Assembly (NCBI GenBank): GCA_963851085.1
Contig: CAWKNX010000003.1
Location: 124,001-188,000 of the forward strand
DNA: 64,000 nucleotides
DNA from: DATFVJ01 sp963851085
GTDB taxonomy: Bacteria; Actinomycetota; Actinomycetes; Streptosporangiales; Streptosporangiaceae
Reading direction: 5' to 3'
The notes under the pieces were generated by a model, which worked only from the letters and a program-made list of their open reading frames with translations, did not search any database and was not told the origin of the DNA. Positions 8,302-16,239 of this stretch are shown piece by piece. The position numbers were made by a program, and so were the translations under genes. Numbering within the stretch: the first letter of the stretch is position 1; each line of letters begins with the position of its first letter.

Positions 8302-9108
8302 ATGGGCTTCCTACTCGGGCTCGCAAGCAACCTGGTGGCGAACATTGTCTTCTGGCTGTCGCTGGGAGCTGTCTTTTGGGCAGTCAGCACGGTGGTCGTG
8401 CGACGATTCTCCCGGTTCTTCGGCTTCGGCCGCGTTCGCAGCGTCACGGTCTACCTGTCCAACCTGTGGACCCCGCAGCTCAGCCGGAGTGGCAGGCAGG
8501 TGGGTTACGCGATCTGCCTGCACGAGCTTCAGGCCGCCCAATCGGTCGACAGGCTCTTTGGCTCCGCTCCGCTGCGCTTGCCCGATTTGGTTCGCGGGCT
8601 GGTCGATGCTCTGTGGCTGCATCGGCCGGTGCAATGCGCAATCGCAGTGAGTCCGCTGAAAGCAGCAGACGCCGACCTGGACCGCAATCTGATCGTCGTC
8701 GGTAGCAGCGCCCGGAACTCGGTGCGCGCCCGCTATCTCCAGGCCCGGCTGCCGACCGCGATTCTTGCTGGGGAGGAACAGGCACCCGCTTACGGGCTGG
8801 TACCCGGTAATTCGGGATACATCACCATCTTGCGTGGTGGTGGTAAGAGTGAAGTCGCCCTCGCCGACACCAACTTGGCGATAGTGGAGAAGTGCCGCGA
8901 CCCGGACCGGGGAACCACACTGTTCTTCTGCCTGGGAACGCGCGCCGAGGGTTCGTGGGCTGCGACCGAGTATTTGGTGCGGAACTGGAAGCGTCTGGCC
9001 AGCGAGTTCGGGGACGGCGCCTTCGTGCTGTGCCTCGGTTTCCCGAAGACCGAGAAACATCTCGATGAGTACAAGGAGCCGCTTCGCCTCAGCCTGGGGA
9101 GCGGCTGA
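8302..9108 (+). CDS. Membrane-anchored protein with Rossmann-like cytosolic domain, unknown role
   Basis: Residues 3-33 form one long hydrophobic segment (LASNLVANIVFWLSLGAVFW). A basic stretch follows (RRFSRFFGFGRVR), so the C-terminal 230 residues are probably cytosolic. That part contains LIVVGSSARNSVRARYLQ, a short acidic beta-rich middle, then TLFFCLGTRAEGSWAATEYL and AFVLCLGFP. This alternating pattern resembles a nucleotide-sensing Rossmann fold found in uncharacterised actinobacterial proteins. No catalytic motif can be named. It stands alone, followed by a perfect terminator hairpin, 2.5 kb from the PycTM-like gene. A signalling or defence-sensor role is speculative. Confidence 0.6.
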   Translation: MGFLLGLASNLVANIVFWLSLGAVFWAVSTVVVRRFSRFFGFGRVRSVTVYLSNLWTPQLSRSGRQVGYAICLHELQAAQSVDRLFGSAPLRLPDLVRGLVDALWLHRPVQCAIAVSPLKAADADLDRNLIVVGSSARNSVRARYLQARLPTAILAGEEQAPAYGLVPGNSGYITILRGGGKSEVALADTNLAIVEKCRDPDRGTTLFFCLGTRAEGSWAATEYLVRNWKRLASEFGDGAFVLCLGFPKTEKHLDEYKEPLRLSLGSG

Positions 9109-9116
9109 TCCTACGC

Positions 9117-9156
9117 TGGCCATGGCTTGGCCTTAGTTCAGGCCAAGCCATGGCCA
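9117..9156. terminator. Perfect 16-bp terminator hairpin
   Basis: TGGCCATGGCTTGGCC is followed by an 8-nt loop and its exact complement. The stem starts 8 nt after the membrane-protein stop codon. It could also act on the leftward gene ending at 9222, making it bidirectional. Confidence 0.85.
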
Positions 9157-9221
9157 ACGCAGCTCAGCCTGGCAAGCTGGTTGGCCGTGAACTGACTATC
9201 AGGCCGCGGATGGCGCGGGGG

Positions 9222-9632
9222 TCACGGTTCCAGAATCTGTCCGTGGGCGTCGAGTCCGATCAGAGAGGTCGGGCGGACGGTCCGCGGGAGGAGGGCGGCG
9301 AAGAAGTTCAGGGCGCGCGCTGGGTCAGTGCCCACTGGCGGGAGGTCACGGACTTCGCCGGAGGCCAGCTCCATGCGCAGCCACCGCACCCGGGGACTGG
9401 CCCTGGCCAGGATCCGGCGAAGGCCCCAGTCATCTCCTCCGGTATAGATATTGAGATCACGTCCGGTGTACAGCGGCGGACCGCCCATGCCGCCCTCGTC
9501 GCGGCGCCCGTCGGGATGCACGGTCTCCAGCAAGGTGTAGTAATCCTCGGCGGTTCCTCCGGCCTTGACAACCCAGCGTTCGCCGGTCGGCAGGTCGCCT
9601 TCGGCGACTACAGCCAGATACGGTAATGGCAT
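9222..9632 (-). CDS. Small hypothetical actinobacterial protein
   Basis: A 136-residue soluble protein: MPLPYLAVVAEGDLPTGERW, a middle containing PPLYTGRDLNIYTGGDD, then VRWLRMELASGEVRDLPPVG and NFFAALLPRTVRPTSLIG. The pattern of short strands resembles the many unnamed immunity-like or scaffold proteins of actinomycetes. There is no signal peptide, membrane helix or catalytic motif. It is coded on the reverse strand between a terminator and the relaxase fossil. Codon usage fits a real gene. Confidence 0.55.
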   Translation of the reverse strand: MPLPYLAVVAEGDLPTGERWVVKAGGTAEDYYTLLETVHPDGRRDEGGMGGPPLYTGRDLNIYTGGDDWGLRRILARASPRVRWLRMELASGEVRDLPPVGTDPARALNFFAALLPRTVRPTSLIGLDAHGQILEP

Positions 9633-9659
9633 CCTCGGCCCCCTTCCTTGAGATAGTTT

Positions 9660-10187
9660 TCATCGCGCTCGCAGCCAAATCGCCGTGCTCCCATTCTCGC
9701 CCAGCAACCCGGCGTGCTCGGTGACAGCCAGGCGGAGGGTTTCGGTGGCGGTGGGGTCGGCGCCGGTGCCGGCCATGACGTGCTCCAGCAGCTCCCGCGC
9801 GGATGGATTCTCGGCGTGCTCGTCGTGATGCTCCTCGACCCCGACCGCCTGGTCGTGCTCCCGCCGGTTACGTGCGCCAGCACGTCGAGCTCGGCTACGC
9901 CACCACCGTCCACCGCGCCCAAGGCCGGCAAGGCCCAGGCGCTCCCCGGTGACCGGATCGACACCACTGCCGAGCAGTCGCGCCAGGTGCTCCTCGGTCA
10001 CCTCATCCCCGGCGCTGATCCGACCCGCGCCATCGGAACCGAGACCAGACAGCCCGGACCCGTACCAGACGCTGGGAGGGGAACCCTCGTGCGCGTAGTA
10101 GCGGGTCAGCGGAGTGCCCAAGTCGCGGTCGCCGTCGTCGGCCGCGACGGACTTCAACAGGTACCGATAGCCGCGCCCAGCCGACAT
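9660..10187 (-). pseudogene. Scrambled TraA/TrwC-like relaxase-helicase fossil
   Basis: Reverse-strand residues MSAGRGYRYLLKSVAADDGD, then PLTRYYAHEGSPPSVWYG and GDEVTEEHLARL match the start of MOB-F relaxases of actinobacterial conjugative elements. The three-histidine and helicase parts are missing. At 9860-9930 the opposite strand reads GYVRQHVELGYATTVHRAQG, the well-known late helicase motif of the same family, so an internal piece is inverted. The last reverse-strand part (ARELLEHVMAGTGADP) also resembles the helicase region. The element has been rearranged and is not functional. Confidence 0.65.
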
Positions 10188-10498
10188 GACCCGCATCGAC
10201 ACGACCACGACCAGCCCCGCTCCCGGAACCGCGAACGGGCTCCCTCACAGGGCAGGTGCGCACCGCGCCCCAGGCCGCACCGACGAGGTGCCAGAAGTGT
10301 GGAGGTGTGGCGCATGTCCGTGTGTGGCTCACGATCGAGTCTCCAGAAAGGCAGTCGGGTGTCGTCGACAGCGCGATCGGTGAAGTTGGCGGGGCGGCCA
10401 CGTCGAGGCTGTCGAGGACGGCGCCGCTCGGTGGGCGCCAGCAGGAGAGGCAAGAGAGCTGCGGCAGGGTGGCTCGCAGGCTGCTACACGCATCCGGG

Positions 10499-10548
10499 TA
10501 CTGTGACATAACTACTACCTTGACAGACACAGTACCAAGACATACACT
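10499..10548 (+). promoter_or_regulatory. Promoter and candidate PadR operator
   Basis: TTGACA (10520-10525) and TACACT (10543-10548) are separated by 17 bp, a near-consensus housekeeping promoter directly before padR. An inverted repeat TACTGTG (10499-10505) and CACAGTA (10528-10534) overlaps the -35 box, which suits autorepression by the PadR protein. The operator role is inference. Confidence 0.55.
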
Positions 10549-10567
10549 GTTCGTTGGAGGTGGTGAG

Positions 10568-10897
10568 ATGAGCGCAAGCAAGATCACATCCGATTTGCTG
10601 CGTGGGAATACCGACACGATGATCTTGCGGCTGCTGACGGAATCCGACTGCTACGGCTACGAGATCGTCAAGTTGATCGTCGAGCGCTCGCACAGCGAGT
10701 ACGAGCTCAAGGAAGCCACGATGTACTCCAGCGTCCGGCGCTTGGAAGCGGACGGCGACATCACGTGGTACTGGGGCGATGAATCGCAGGGCGGCCGGCG
10801 CAAATACTTCCGGATCACGGAGAAGGGCAGGGCGACCTATGCCCGCAACAAGAGCAACTGGGAATACGCGAAGCGCGTGCTCGACACATTGCTGTGA
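10568..10897 (+). CDS. PadR-family transcriptional regulator
   Basis: A 109-residue winged-helix PadR protein with the family signature SDLLRGNTDTMILRLLTESD, then CYGYEIVKLI, EATMYSSVRRLEADG and the wing QGGRRKYFRITEKGRATY. The start at 10568 is preferred because GGAGGTGG lies 5 nt upstream and upstream sequence is not PadR-like. PadR proteins repress export and stress genes and are released by ligands. Here it is first in an operon with a pentapeptide-repeat protein and an ABC exporter, so it most likely controls that exporter. The spacing to the next gene is 12 nt. Confidence 0.93.
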   Translation: MSASKITSDLLRGNTDTMILRLLTESDCYGYEIVKLIVERSHSEYELKEATMYSSVRRLEADGDITWYWGDESQGGRRKYFRITEKGRATYARNKSNWEYAKRVLDTLL

Positions 10898-10909
10898 GGA
10901 GACGAATCG

Positions 10910-11767
10910 ATGAACGACAAACTAGACAAATACGTGGACGGCGTCTTCGCGCCCTACGAGGGTGCGAAGAGCATCAGCGAGCTGAAAGCGGACCTACTTG
11001 CGGACCTGCATGAGCGGTTCCGTGAGCTCAAGGCCGAGGGCAAGGATGACGCGGCCGCCTTCGAGTTGACCATCGACAGTATCGGCGATATCGAGCAGAC
11101 AGTGCAGGAGGTTTCCAACCTCTCCCGGTCGCTCGAGCGTCAACTGGTGACGAGATTCGATGCGAGCGAGCTCGGGGGAAGCGACTTCGCGGGCGTCGAG
11201 GTGCGGGGCGGGAAGTTCGAGGCGAGCGTGCTGCGCGGCTCCGATTTCTCGCACGCCGATCTCACCGGCAGCTCATTCAAGGGCAGCGATGTGGCGGACG
11301 CCAACTTCGACGGCGCCAATCTGACCGATGCGAAGATGTCGGCGATCGAGCTGGCACGGGCCAGCTTTCGTGGCTCCATCCTGGTGCGCACCGACTTCAG
11401 CAAGTCGGGACTGACCGAGACCCGGTTCGCCGAGGTCGCGCTCATGGACGTCAAGCTCCGGATGACCGACCTGAGGCGCACGGTCTTCGAGAACTGCACC
11501 TTCACCGGGGCGGACTTCACCTACTCCGATCTGCGCGGCCTGCACCTGGACGGGTCGGCCTTGGTCTCTGTGAGGTTCGACCGGGCGGCGCTCGAAGGCG
11601 TTACGTTCCGGGACGCGACGCTGCGGGATGTGTCCTTCCGTGCTTCGAGCAGGAAGTACCGCACCGCCATCCGCACGGTGGCCTTCGACGGGGCGCGGAT
11701 GGACAAACTCACCTACGCCGGACTCAAAGGCATGGGTGCGGACCTGTCGAACGTGACCGTGGAATAA
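10910..11767 (+). CDS. Pentapeptide-repeat protein with DUF1700-like head
   Basis: A 285-residue protein. Residues 1-85 are helical (ISELKADLLADLHERFRELK, SIGDIEQTVQEV), like the short heads that accompany PadR regulators in Firmicutes and actinobacteria. From about residue 90 to 275 it is a run of A(D/N)LxX pentapeptide repeats (SDFAGVEVRGGKF, ADLTGSSFKGSDVADANF and so on), predicting a right-handed quadrilateral beta-helix. Such helices can mimic DNA or act as scaffolds. Its place between padR and an ABC transporter pair suggests an accessory role in export or self-protection, not proven. Confidence 0.85.
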   Translation: MNDKLDKYVDGVFAPYEGAKSISELKADLLADLHERFRELKAEGKDDAAAFELTIDSIGDIEQTVQEVSNLSRSLERQLVTRFDASELGGSDFAGVEVRGGKFEASVLRGSDFSHADLTGSSFKGSDVADANFDGANLTDAKMSAIELARASFRGSILVRTDFSKSGLTETRFAEVALMDVKLRMTDLRRTVFENCTFTGADFTYSDLRGLHLDGSALVSVRFDRAALEGVTFRDATLRDVSFRASSRKYRTAIRTVAFDGARMDKLTYAGLKGMGADLSNVTVE

Positions 11768-11780
11768 GGAGACAAGAGGC

Positions 11781-12569
11781 ATGGAAGCGAAGAACGCGAC
11801 GATGCAGGTCCACGGATTGCAGGTCCACGGATTGCAGAAGTCCTATGAGAAGCTGCACGTGCTCAAGGGTGTGGACTTCGACGTGGCGCGCGGAAGCATC
11901 TTCGCGCTGCTCGGCTCCAACGGCGCCGGCAAGACCACGATCGTGAGGATCCTCACCACCCTGCTCAAACCGGACAGCGGCACGGCGAGTGTCAACGGAT
12001 TCGATGTCGTGTCGCAGCCGGCGCGGGTGCGGGAGTCGATCAGCCTGACAGGTCAATTCGCAGCGGTGGACGAGATCCTCACCGGCCGGGAGAACCTGAT
12101 CATGATCGCCCAACTGCGGCACGTGACGAGCGCGGGCAAGGTGGCAGACGATCTGCTCGGACGATTCGGCCTCGCCGATGCGGCCCGGCGCCGGGTGTCG
12201 ACCTACTCAGGCGGCATGCGCCGTCGCCTCGACATCGCCATGAGCCTCATCGGCAACTCGCGGATCATTTTCCTCGACGAGCCGACCACCGGCCTCGACC
12301 CGGAGGCCCGCATTGAGGTGTGGCAGGTGATCCAGAACCTCGCTGATAGCGGCACGACCGTGTTCCTGACGACCCAGTACCTCGACGAGGCCGAGAAGCT
12401 CGCTGACCGGATCGCGATCCTGCACGAAGGCACGATCATCGTGTCCGGCACTTTGGAGGAGCTGAGGAAGCTGCTCCCGCCCGCGAAAGTCGAATACGTG
12501 GAACGGCAGCCCACCCTGGAGGAGATCTTCCTGGCGATCGTCGGAAGCGACAAGAAGGAGCAACGATGA
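11781..12569 (+). CDS. ABC transporter ATP-binding protein, DrrA-like
   Basis: A 262-residue ATPase with Walker A GSNGAGKTT (45-53), Q-loop region SLTGQFAAVDEILTG, signature YSGGMRRRLDIA, Walker B RIIFLDEPTTGLDPEA and H/Q-switch TTQYLDEAEKLAD. It belongs to the daunorubicin-resistance (DrrA) type. It overlaps the next gene, its permease, by 4 nt. A 15-nt tandem duplication near the start gives the repeated QVHGLQVHGLQ, suggesting slippage; the reading frame is preserved. The pair likely exports a hydrophobic drug or lipid under PadR control. Confidence 0.94.
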   Translation: MEAKNATMQVHGLQVHGLQKSYEKLHVLKGVDFDVARGSIFALLGSNGAGKTTIVRILTTLLKPDSGTASVNGFDVVSQPARVRESISLTGQFAAVDEILTGRENLIMIAQLRHVTSAGKVADDLLGRFGLADAARRRVSTYSGGMRRRLDIAMSLIGNSRIIFLDEPTTGLDPEARIEVWQVIQNLADSGTTVFLTTQYLDEAEKLADRIAILHEGTIIVSGTLEELRKLLPPAKVEYVERQPTLEEIFLAIVGSDKKEQR

Positions 12570-13327
12570 ACACACACTTCTTCAGCGACACGAGCGTGAT
12601 GCTCGGGCGTTCCCTGCGACACGTCACGCGCAGCATGGACACCATCGTCACTGTGATGATCATGCCGATCGCCTTCATGCTGCTGTTCGTCTACGTGTTC
12701 GGCGGCGCCATCCAAGCAGGCACCGACAACTATGTGAACTACCTGATGCCCGGCATCCTGCTCATCGCGATCGCCAGCGGCATCTCCTATACCGCCTTCC
12801 GCCTGTTCAACGACCTGCAGAGCGGCATCTTCGAGAGGTTCCACTCGATGCCGATCGCCCGCTCGTCGGTGCTGTGGGGGCATGTTCTGACCTCGCTGGT
12901 GTCCAACGCGATCTCCGTGGTGGTCATCGTCCTGGTGGCACTCCTCATAGGCTTCCGCTCGTCGGCAGGGGTGCTGGCGTGGCTCGCCGTGGCCGGCATC
13001 CTCGTGCTGTTCACGCTCGCACTGACCTGGATCGCAGTGATCGCCGGATTGTCGGCGAAATCCGCGGACGGGGCGGTCGCCTTCTCGTACCCGATCATCT
13101 TCCTGCCGTTCGTCAGCTCGGCATTCGTGCCCACTGCCACGATGCCGGGTCCCGTGCGTGCCTTCGCGGAAAACCAGCCGGTCACCTCGATCGTCAACAC
13201 GATCAGGGCCCTGTTCGAGCAGCAGCCGGTCGGCAATGACATCTGGGTCGCCCTCGCCTGGTGCGTCGGCATCCTCGTCGTCGCCTATGCGCTCGCCATG
13301 GTGGCCTACCGGCGCAAGATAGCCTGA
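12566..13327 (+). CDS. ABC-2 type permease, DrrB-like
   Basis: A 253-residue integral membrane protein with about six helices. It has the ABC-2 permease traits RSLRHVTRSMDTIVTVMIMP, GISYTAFRLFNDLQSGIFER and MPIARSSVLWG. The segment PFVSSAFVPTATMPGPVRAF is the conserved loop of DrrB-type exporters. It is translationally coupled to the ATPase by a 4-nt overlap and ends the operon. Its last 22 nt overlap the end of a broken serine recombinase on the other strand, so the operon appears to abut a recombination junction. Confidence 0.93.
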   Translation: MNTHFFSDTSVMLGRSLRHVTRSMDTIVTVMIMPIAFMLLFVYVFGGAIQAGTDNYVNYLMPGILLIAIASGISYTAFRLFNDLQSGIFERFHSMPIARSSVLWGHVLTSLVSNAISVVVIVLVALLIGFRSSAGVLAWLAVAGILVLFTLALTWIAVIAGLSAKSADGAVAFSYPIIFLPFVSSAFVPTATMPGPVRAFAENQPVTSIVNTIRALFEQQPVGNDIWVALAWCVGILVVAYALAMVAYRRKIA

Positions 13328-13948
13328 AATAACTCCCGTACCAGCGCCGCCTGCTCCGGCACGACGTAGAGCGTGGAGTCGCCCATCCGGTACCCGTAGG
13401 GGGCACGCCCGCCATGCCAGCGGCCCTCGATGGCTTGCTGTTTGGAGGCGCGGGCAACGCGACGGGCGGTGTCCGCGGACGACTTGTTCGCCATCGCGAC
13501 CAGCACACGGGCCATCGCGATGTCCGAGCCGTTCTCCAGGCACAGGCTCCCGGTGGTGGACAGCACCCGGAACCCGTACAGCACCTTCGGGTCGATCAAG
13601 TCCTCCAGGTCACGCGGGTCGCGCACCGCGCGGTCCAGGTCATAGGCGACCATCACCTCCGCGCCACCGCTGGCCAGCAAGTGCAGCATCGCCCGGAACC
13701 TCGGCCGCACCACCCGGGCGCACCTTCCCACCACTCGGCAGCGTGATCGTGCGCTGCTTGAACGCCGAAGTGTCGTTCTCCCGGAACACCTCCACCACGG
13801 AGTAGCCGTGGGACTCGGCGAAGGCGCGGCAATCGGCATCCTGACGATCCACACCCTTCTCCAACCCCTCCGGGTCGAGCAAGATGAACCCACGGCCGAA
13901 ACCAGTAGACGCATCCGCGGCGGGACGGCGACGGCCAAGGAAACGCAC
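13306..13948 (-). pseudogene. Serine recombinase, frameshifted and truncated
   Basis: Two reverse-strand frames join into one large-serine-recombinase-like protein. The first gives LEKGVDRQDADCRAFAESHG, then VVEVFRENDTSAFK. The second gives MVAYDLDRAVRDPRDLEDLI, SADTARRVARASKQQAIEGR and WHGGRAPYGYR. The frameshift lies near 13700-13730. The N-terminal catalytic serine region is not recognisable and the protein stops after ELFQAILRR, just where the second domain should begin. It is a dead resolvase/integrase remnant whose 3' end has been joined to the DrrB gene. Confidence 0.72.
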
Positions 13949-14031
13949 TTATCTGCCGCTGGGGCGCACCTCGGCGCTCTCAGCCATCCAGTGGGCGGGC
14001 GGGCCGCTGGATGTTGTCTGCCGGGCTCGGT

Positions 14032-14922
14032 TCAGCCTGCTGGGATCGGGTCCGCGGTGCCGGTTACCTGGACGCGCTCGTCGTCGGCGGCGAGGTCGAC
14101 GAGCAGGCGGCTTGGGCGCCCCATGTCTGCGCCTTGCAGGATCGTGACGCGGGCCGGGACGTCGACCAGGGCGAGGGAGCGCAGGTATCCGCCGAAGGCG
14201 GCGGCCGCGGCCCCGGTGGCGGGGTCTTCGACCACGCCGCCGGGAGGGAAGGGGTCGCGGGCGTGAAAGAGCGCCGGGCTTTCGGCCCACACCAGGTGCA
14301 CGGTGGTCCAGCCTTGCCCGGCCATCAGCTTCTCAAGGGCTGGGTAGTCGTAGTCCAGGGCGGCCAGGCGGGCCCGGCCGCGCACGGCGAGGATCAGGTG
14401 GTCGTTGCCGGCGTAGGCGACGTGAGCGGGATAACGCGGGTCGAGGTCCTCGGCCGCCCAGCGCAGCGCGGTCAGCGTCGCGTCCAGTTCCGCGGTCTGC
14501 GCAGGGCGGGTGCGGGTGCGAACGCTGGTCAGCGTCGCGGTCAACCCTGCTGGGTCTGCGCTGGTCCGGACGGCGACCCGGCCGGCGAGGGTGTCGAAGT
14601 GCAGGAGGCCCGGGCCGTCGCGTTCGGCGATCGCGACCGCGGTCGCGATTGTGGCGTGACCGCAGAAAGCCACCTCCGACTTGGGGCTGAAGTACCGGAT
14701 CCGGTACTGCCCGTCGCCGCCTGCCGCCTCGATGAAGGCTGTCTCGGAATAGCCGACCCGGGCAGCCATCGCGAGGCGCGCGGCGTCGTCCAGGCCTGCG
14801 GCGTCCAGCACCACCCCGGCGGGGTTGCCGCCCCTGCCGTGGTCGGTGAACGCCGCATAGCGCAGCACGGCTGAACTGGGAACCGCCCGGGGCGGTGGAG
14901 TCGTGTCGTCGATCCTGGTCAT
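14032..14922 (-). CDS. PhzF-family isomerase-like protein
   Basis: A 296-residue PhzF-fold protein. The early GGNPAGVVL, the catalytic-type Glu in VGYSETAFI (residue 60), RYFSPKSEVAFCGHATIATA and the late EDPATGAAAAAFGGYL are the family landmarks of two mirrored diaminopimelate-epimerase-like halves. Members isomerise small hydroxy-acids or enol intermediates; the substrate here is unknown. The start at 14922 matches the family N-terminus. It is divergent from a lysR gene with a 93-nt gap that holds an inverted repeat, so the LysR protein probably controls it. Confidence 0.9.
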   Translation of the reverse strand: MTRIDDTTPPPRAVPSSAVLRYAAFTDHGRGGNPAGVVLDAAGLDDAARLAMAARVGYSETAFIEAAGGDGQYRIRYFSPKSEVAFCGHATIATAVAIAERDGPGLLHFDTLAGRVAVRTSADPAGLTATLTSVRTRTRPAQTAELDATLTALRWAAEDLDPRYPAHVAYAGNDHLILAVRGRARLAALDYDYPALEKLMAGQGWTTVHLVWAESPALFHARDPFPPGGVVEDPATGAAAAAFGGYLRSLALVDVPARVTILQGADMGRPSRLLVDLAADDERVQVTGTADPIPAG

Positions 14923-14957
14923 CGGTACCTCCACCGACCAGGATGGTGCGAGCGATC

Positions 14958-14974
14958 CATCGTGTCCAACGATG
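14958..14974. promoter_or_regulatory. LysR-type operator between phzF and lysR
   Basis: CATCGT, 5 nt, ACGATG form a perfect inverted repeat that contains the T-N11-A LysR box. An outer ATCCAT/ATGGAT pair extends the symmetry. It lies midway in the divergent intergenic region. Confidence 0.6.
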
Positions 14975-15015
14975 ATGGATGATAGCCGCCATCGGGAATC
15001 GGAAAGGGCCAAGGG

Positions 15016-15906
15016 ATGGATACCGAGCTGCTGCGGACGTTCGTCGCTGTCGCGCGTACCCGCAGCTTCACCGCAGCGGCGCGGGAGCTGGGCTATGTCC
15101 AGTCCACGGTCACCGGGCACGTCCAGACTCTCGAGCGGTGCCTGGGCGGGCGCCTGCTCGACCGGCTTCCGGCCGGCGCGGTCCTCACCGACGCCGGCGA
15201 GCGCCTCATGCCATACGCCGAGCAGTTGCTGGACCTGGAATCCCGGATGTGCGCCGAAGTCCCCGCCGGCGCTGGCCGTCTCGCCCGGGCGGTACGGCTG
15301 ACCGCACCGGAGTCATTGTGCGCCTACCGGCTGCCTGCTCTCGTCACCGCGCTACGTGCTGAGGCGCCAGACGTGCGGTTGTCCCTTATTCCTGGCGGCA
15401 CCGCCGCCGCTCTCGACGCGGTCCGGAGTGCAGCTACTGATCTTGCCCTGCTGCTCGAGCCGACGCTGGCCGCCAGCGACGTGCTCCTCGAACCGATCGG
15501 CGCCGAGGACCTGGTGCTGCTTGCGGCACCAACTGCGGCCGGCGCTCAGCGGTCCTGGACCTGGGCAGACCTGGCCGCAGGGGATGCCCTGCTGCTGGAG
15601 GAGGGCTGCAGCTACAGCGACGACGCGGCCCGCCGCATGCTCGCCGCCGGGCAGCCGGCTACCCGCCGCACCCGCTTCGGCAGCATCGAGGCCACTAAGC
15701 AGTGTGTCGCAGCTGGACTCGGCTGGACCGTGCTGCCCGCCGCCGCCGCCACCCCGGAGCTCCGAGAGCGAACCCTCGTCGCCCTGTCCGGACCGCCGCT
15801 GGCCGACTGCACCGTCTACCTCGCCACCCATCCAAAACGTTCCCTCGCGGCCGCGGCCCAGCTCGTGCGCGACCGTCTCCGCACGCTCTGGGCAGCCGCC
15901 GCGTAG
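15016..15906 (+). CDS. LysR-family transcriptional regulator
   Basis: A 296-residue LysR protein. The N-terminal HTH reads MDTELLRTFVAVARTRSFTA, AARELGYVQSTVTGHVQTLE and LLDRLPAGAVLTDAGERLMP. A substrate-binding domain follows, with LTAPESLCAYRLPALV and the usual two Rossmann-like lobes. It is divergent from phzF. LysR proteins normally activate the divergent gene when bound to a metabolite related to that enzyme, so the PhzF substrate is a candidate ligand. Confidence 0.94.
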   Translation: MDTELLRTFVAVARTRSFTAAARELGYVQSTVTGHVQTLERCLGGRLLDRLPAGAVLTDAGERLMPYAEQLLDLESRMCAEVPAGAGRLARAVRLTAPESLCAYRLPALVTALRAEAPDVRLSLIPGGTAAALDAVRSAATDLALLLEPTLAASDVLLEPIGAEDLVLLAAPTAAGAQRSWTWADLAAGDALLLEEGCSYSDDAARRMLAAGQPATRRTRFGSIEATKQCVAAGLGWTVLPAAAATPELRERTLVALSGPPLADCTVYLATHPKRSLAAAAQLVRDRLRTLWAAAA

Positions 15907-16239
15907 CCGATCATCTGTCGGGACTGCCCCGGCCCAGTCCGCCGCGGTGCGTGGCCAGCTGCCAGCTGCGGCTCAGCAAGCAGAGTCTTGCAATCGCCAG
16001 CAGGCGAGAATAGGGGATCGCCGTGGACACAGCCAACGGTCGATCGCCCGGCGAACTCAGAGCATCCCGAACGGGCTGACCGGTGCGCGACCTGTCGCCC
16101 GCTGCCACCATGGTGCTGCCGCACCGAATCGGCAGGGATGCGCCGGGATGAATGGCTAAGATTGGCCGCTGATCTCCGCAGCGCCGCGGCCACGCCTCAA
16201 GATGGCGAGTGAACATGTCGGCGAGTGCATGAGCAATTG
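15907..16239. other. Intergenic stretch, nothing recognised
   Basis: About 330 bases between two genes that converge. No gene, hairpin or repeat stood out on either strand. Confidence 0.5.

Noticed and set aside
13660..13740. Programmed frameshift in serine recombinase
   Set aside because: The N-terminal active site is also missing and the C-terminus is truncated, so decay is the simpler explanation.
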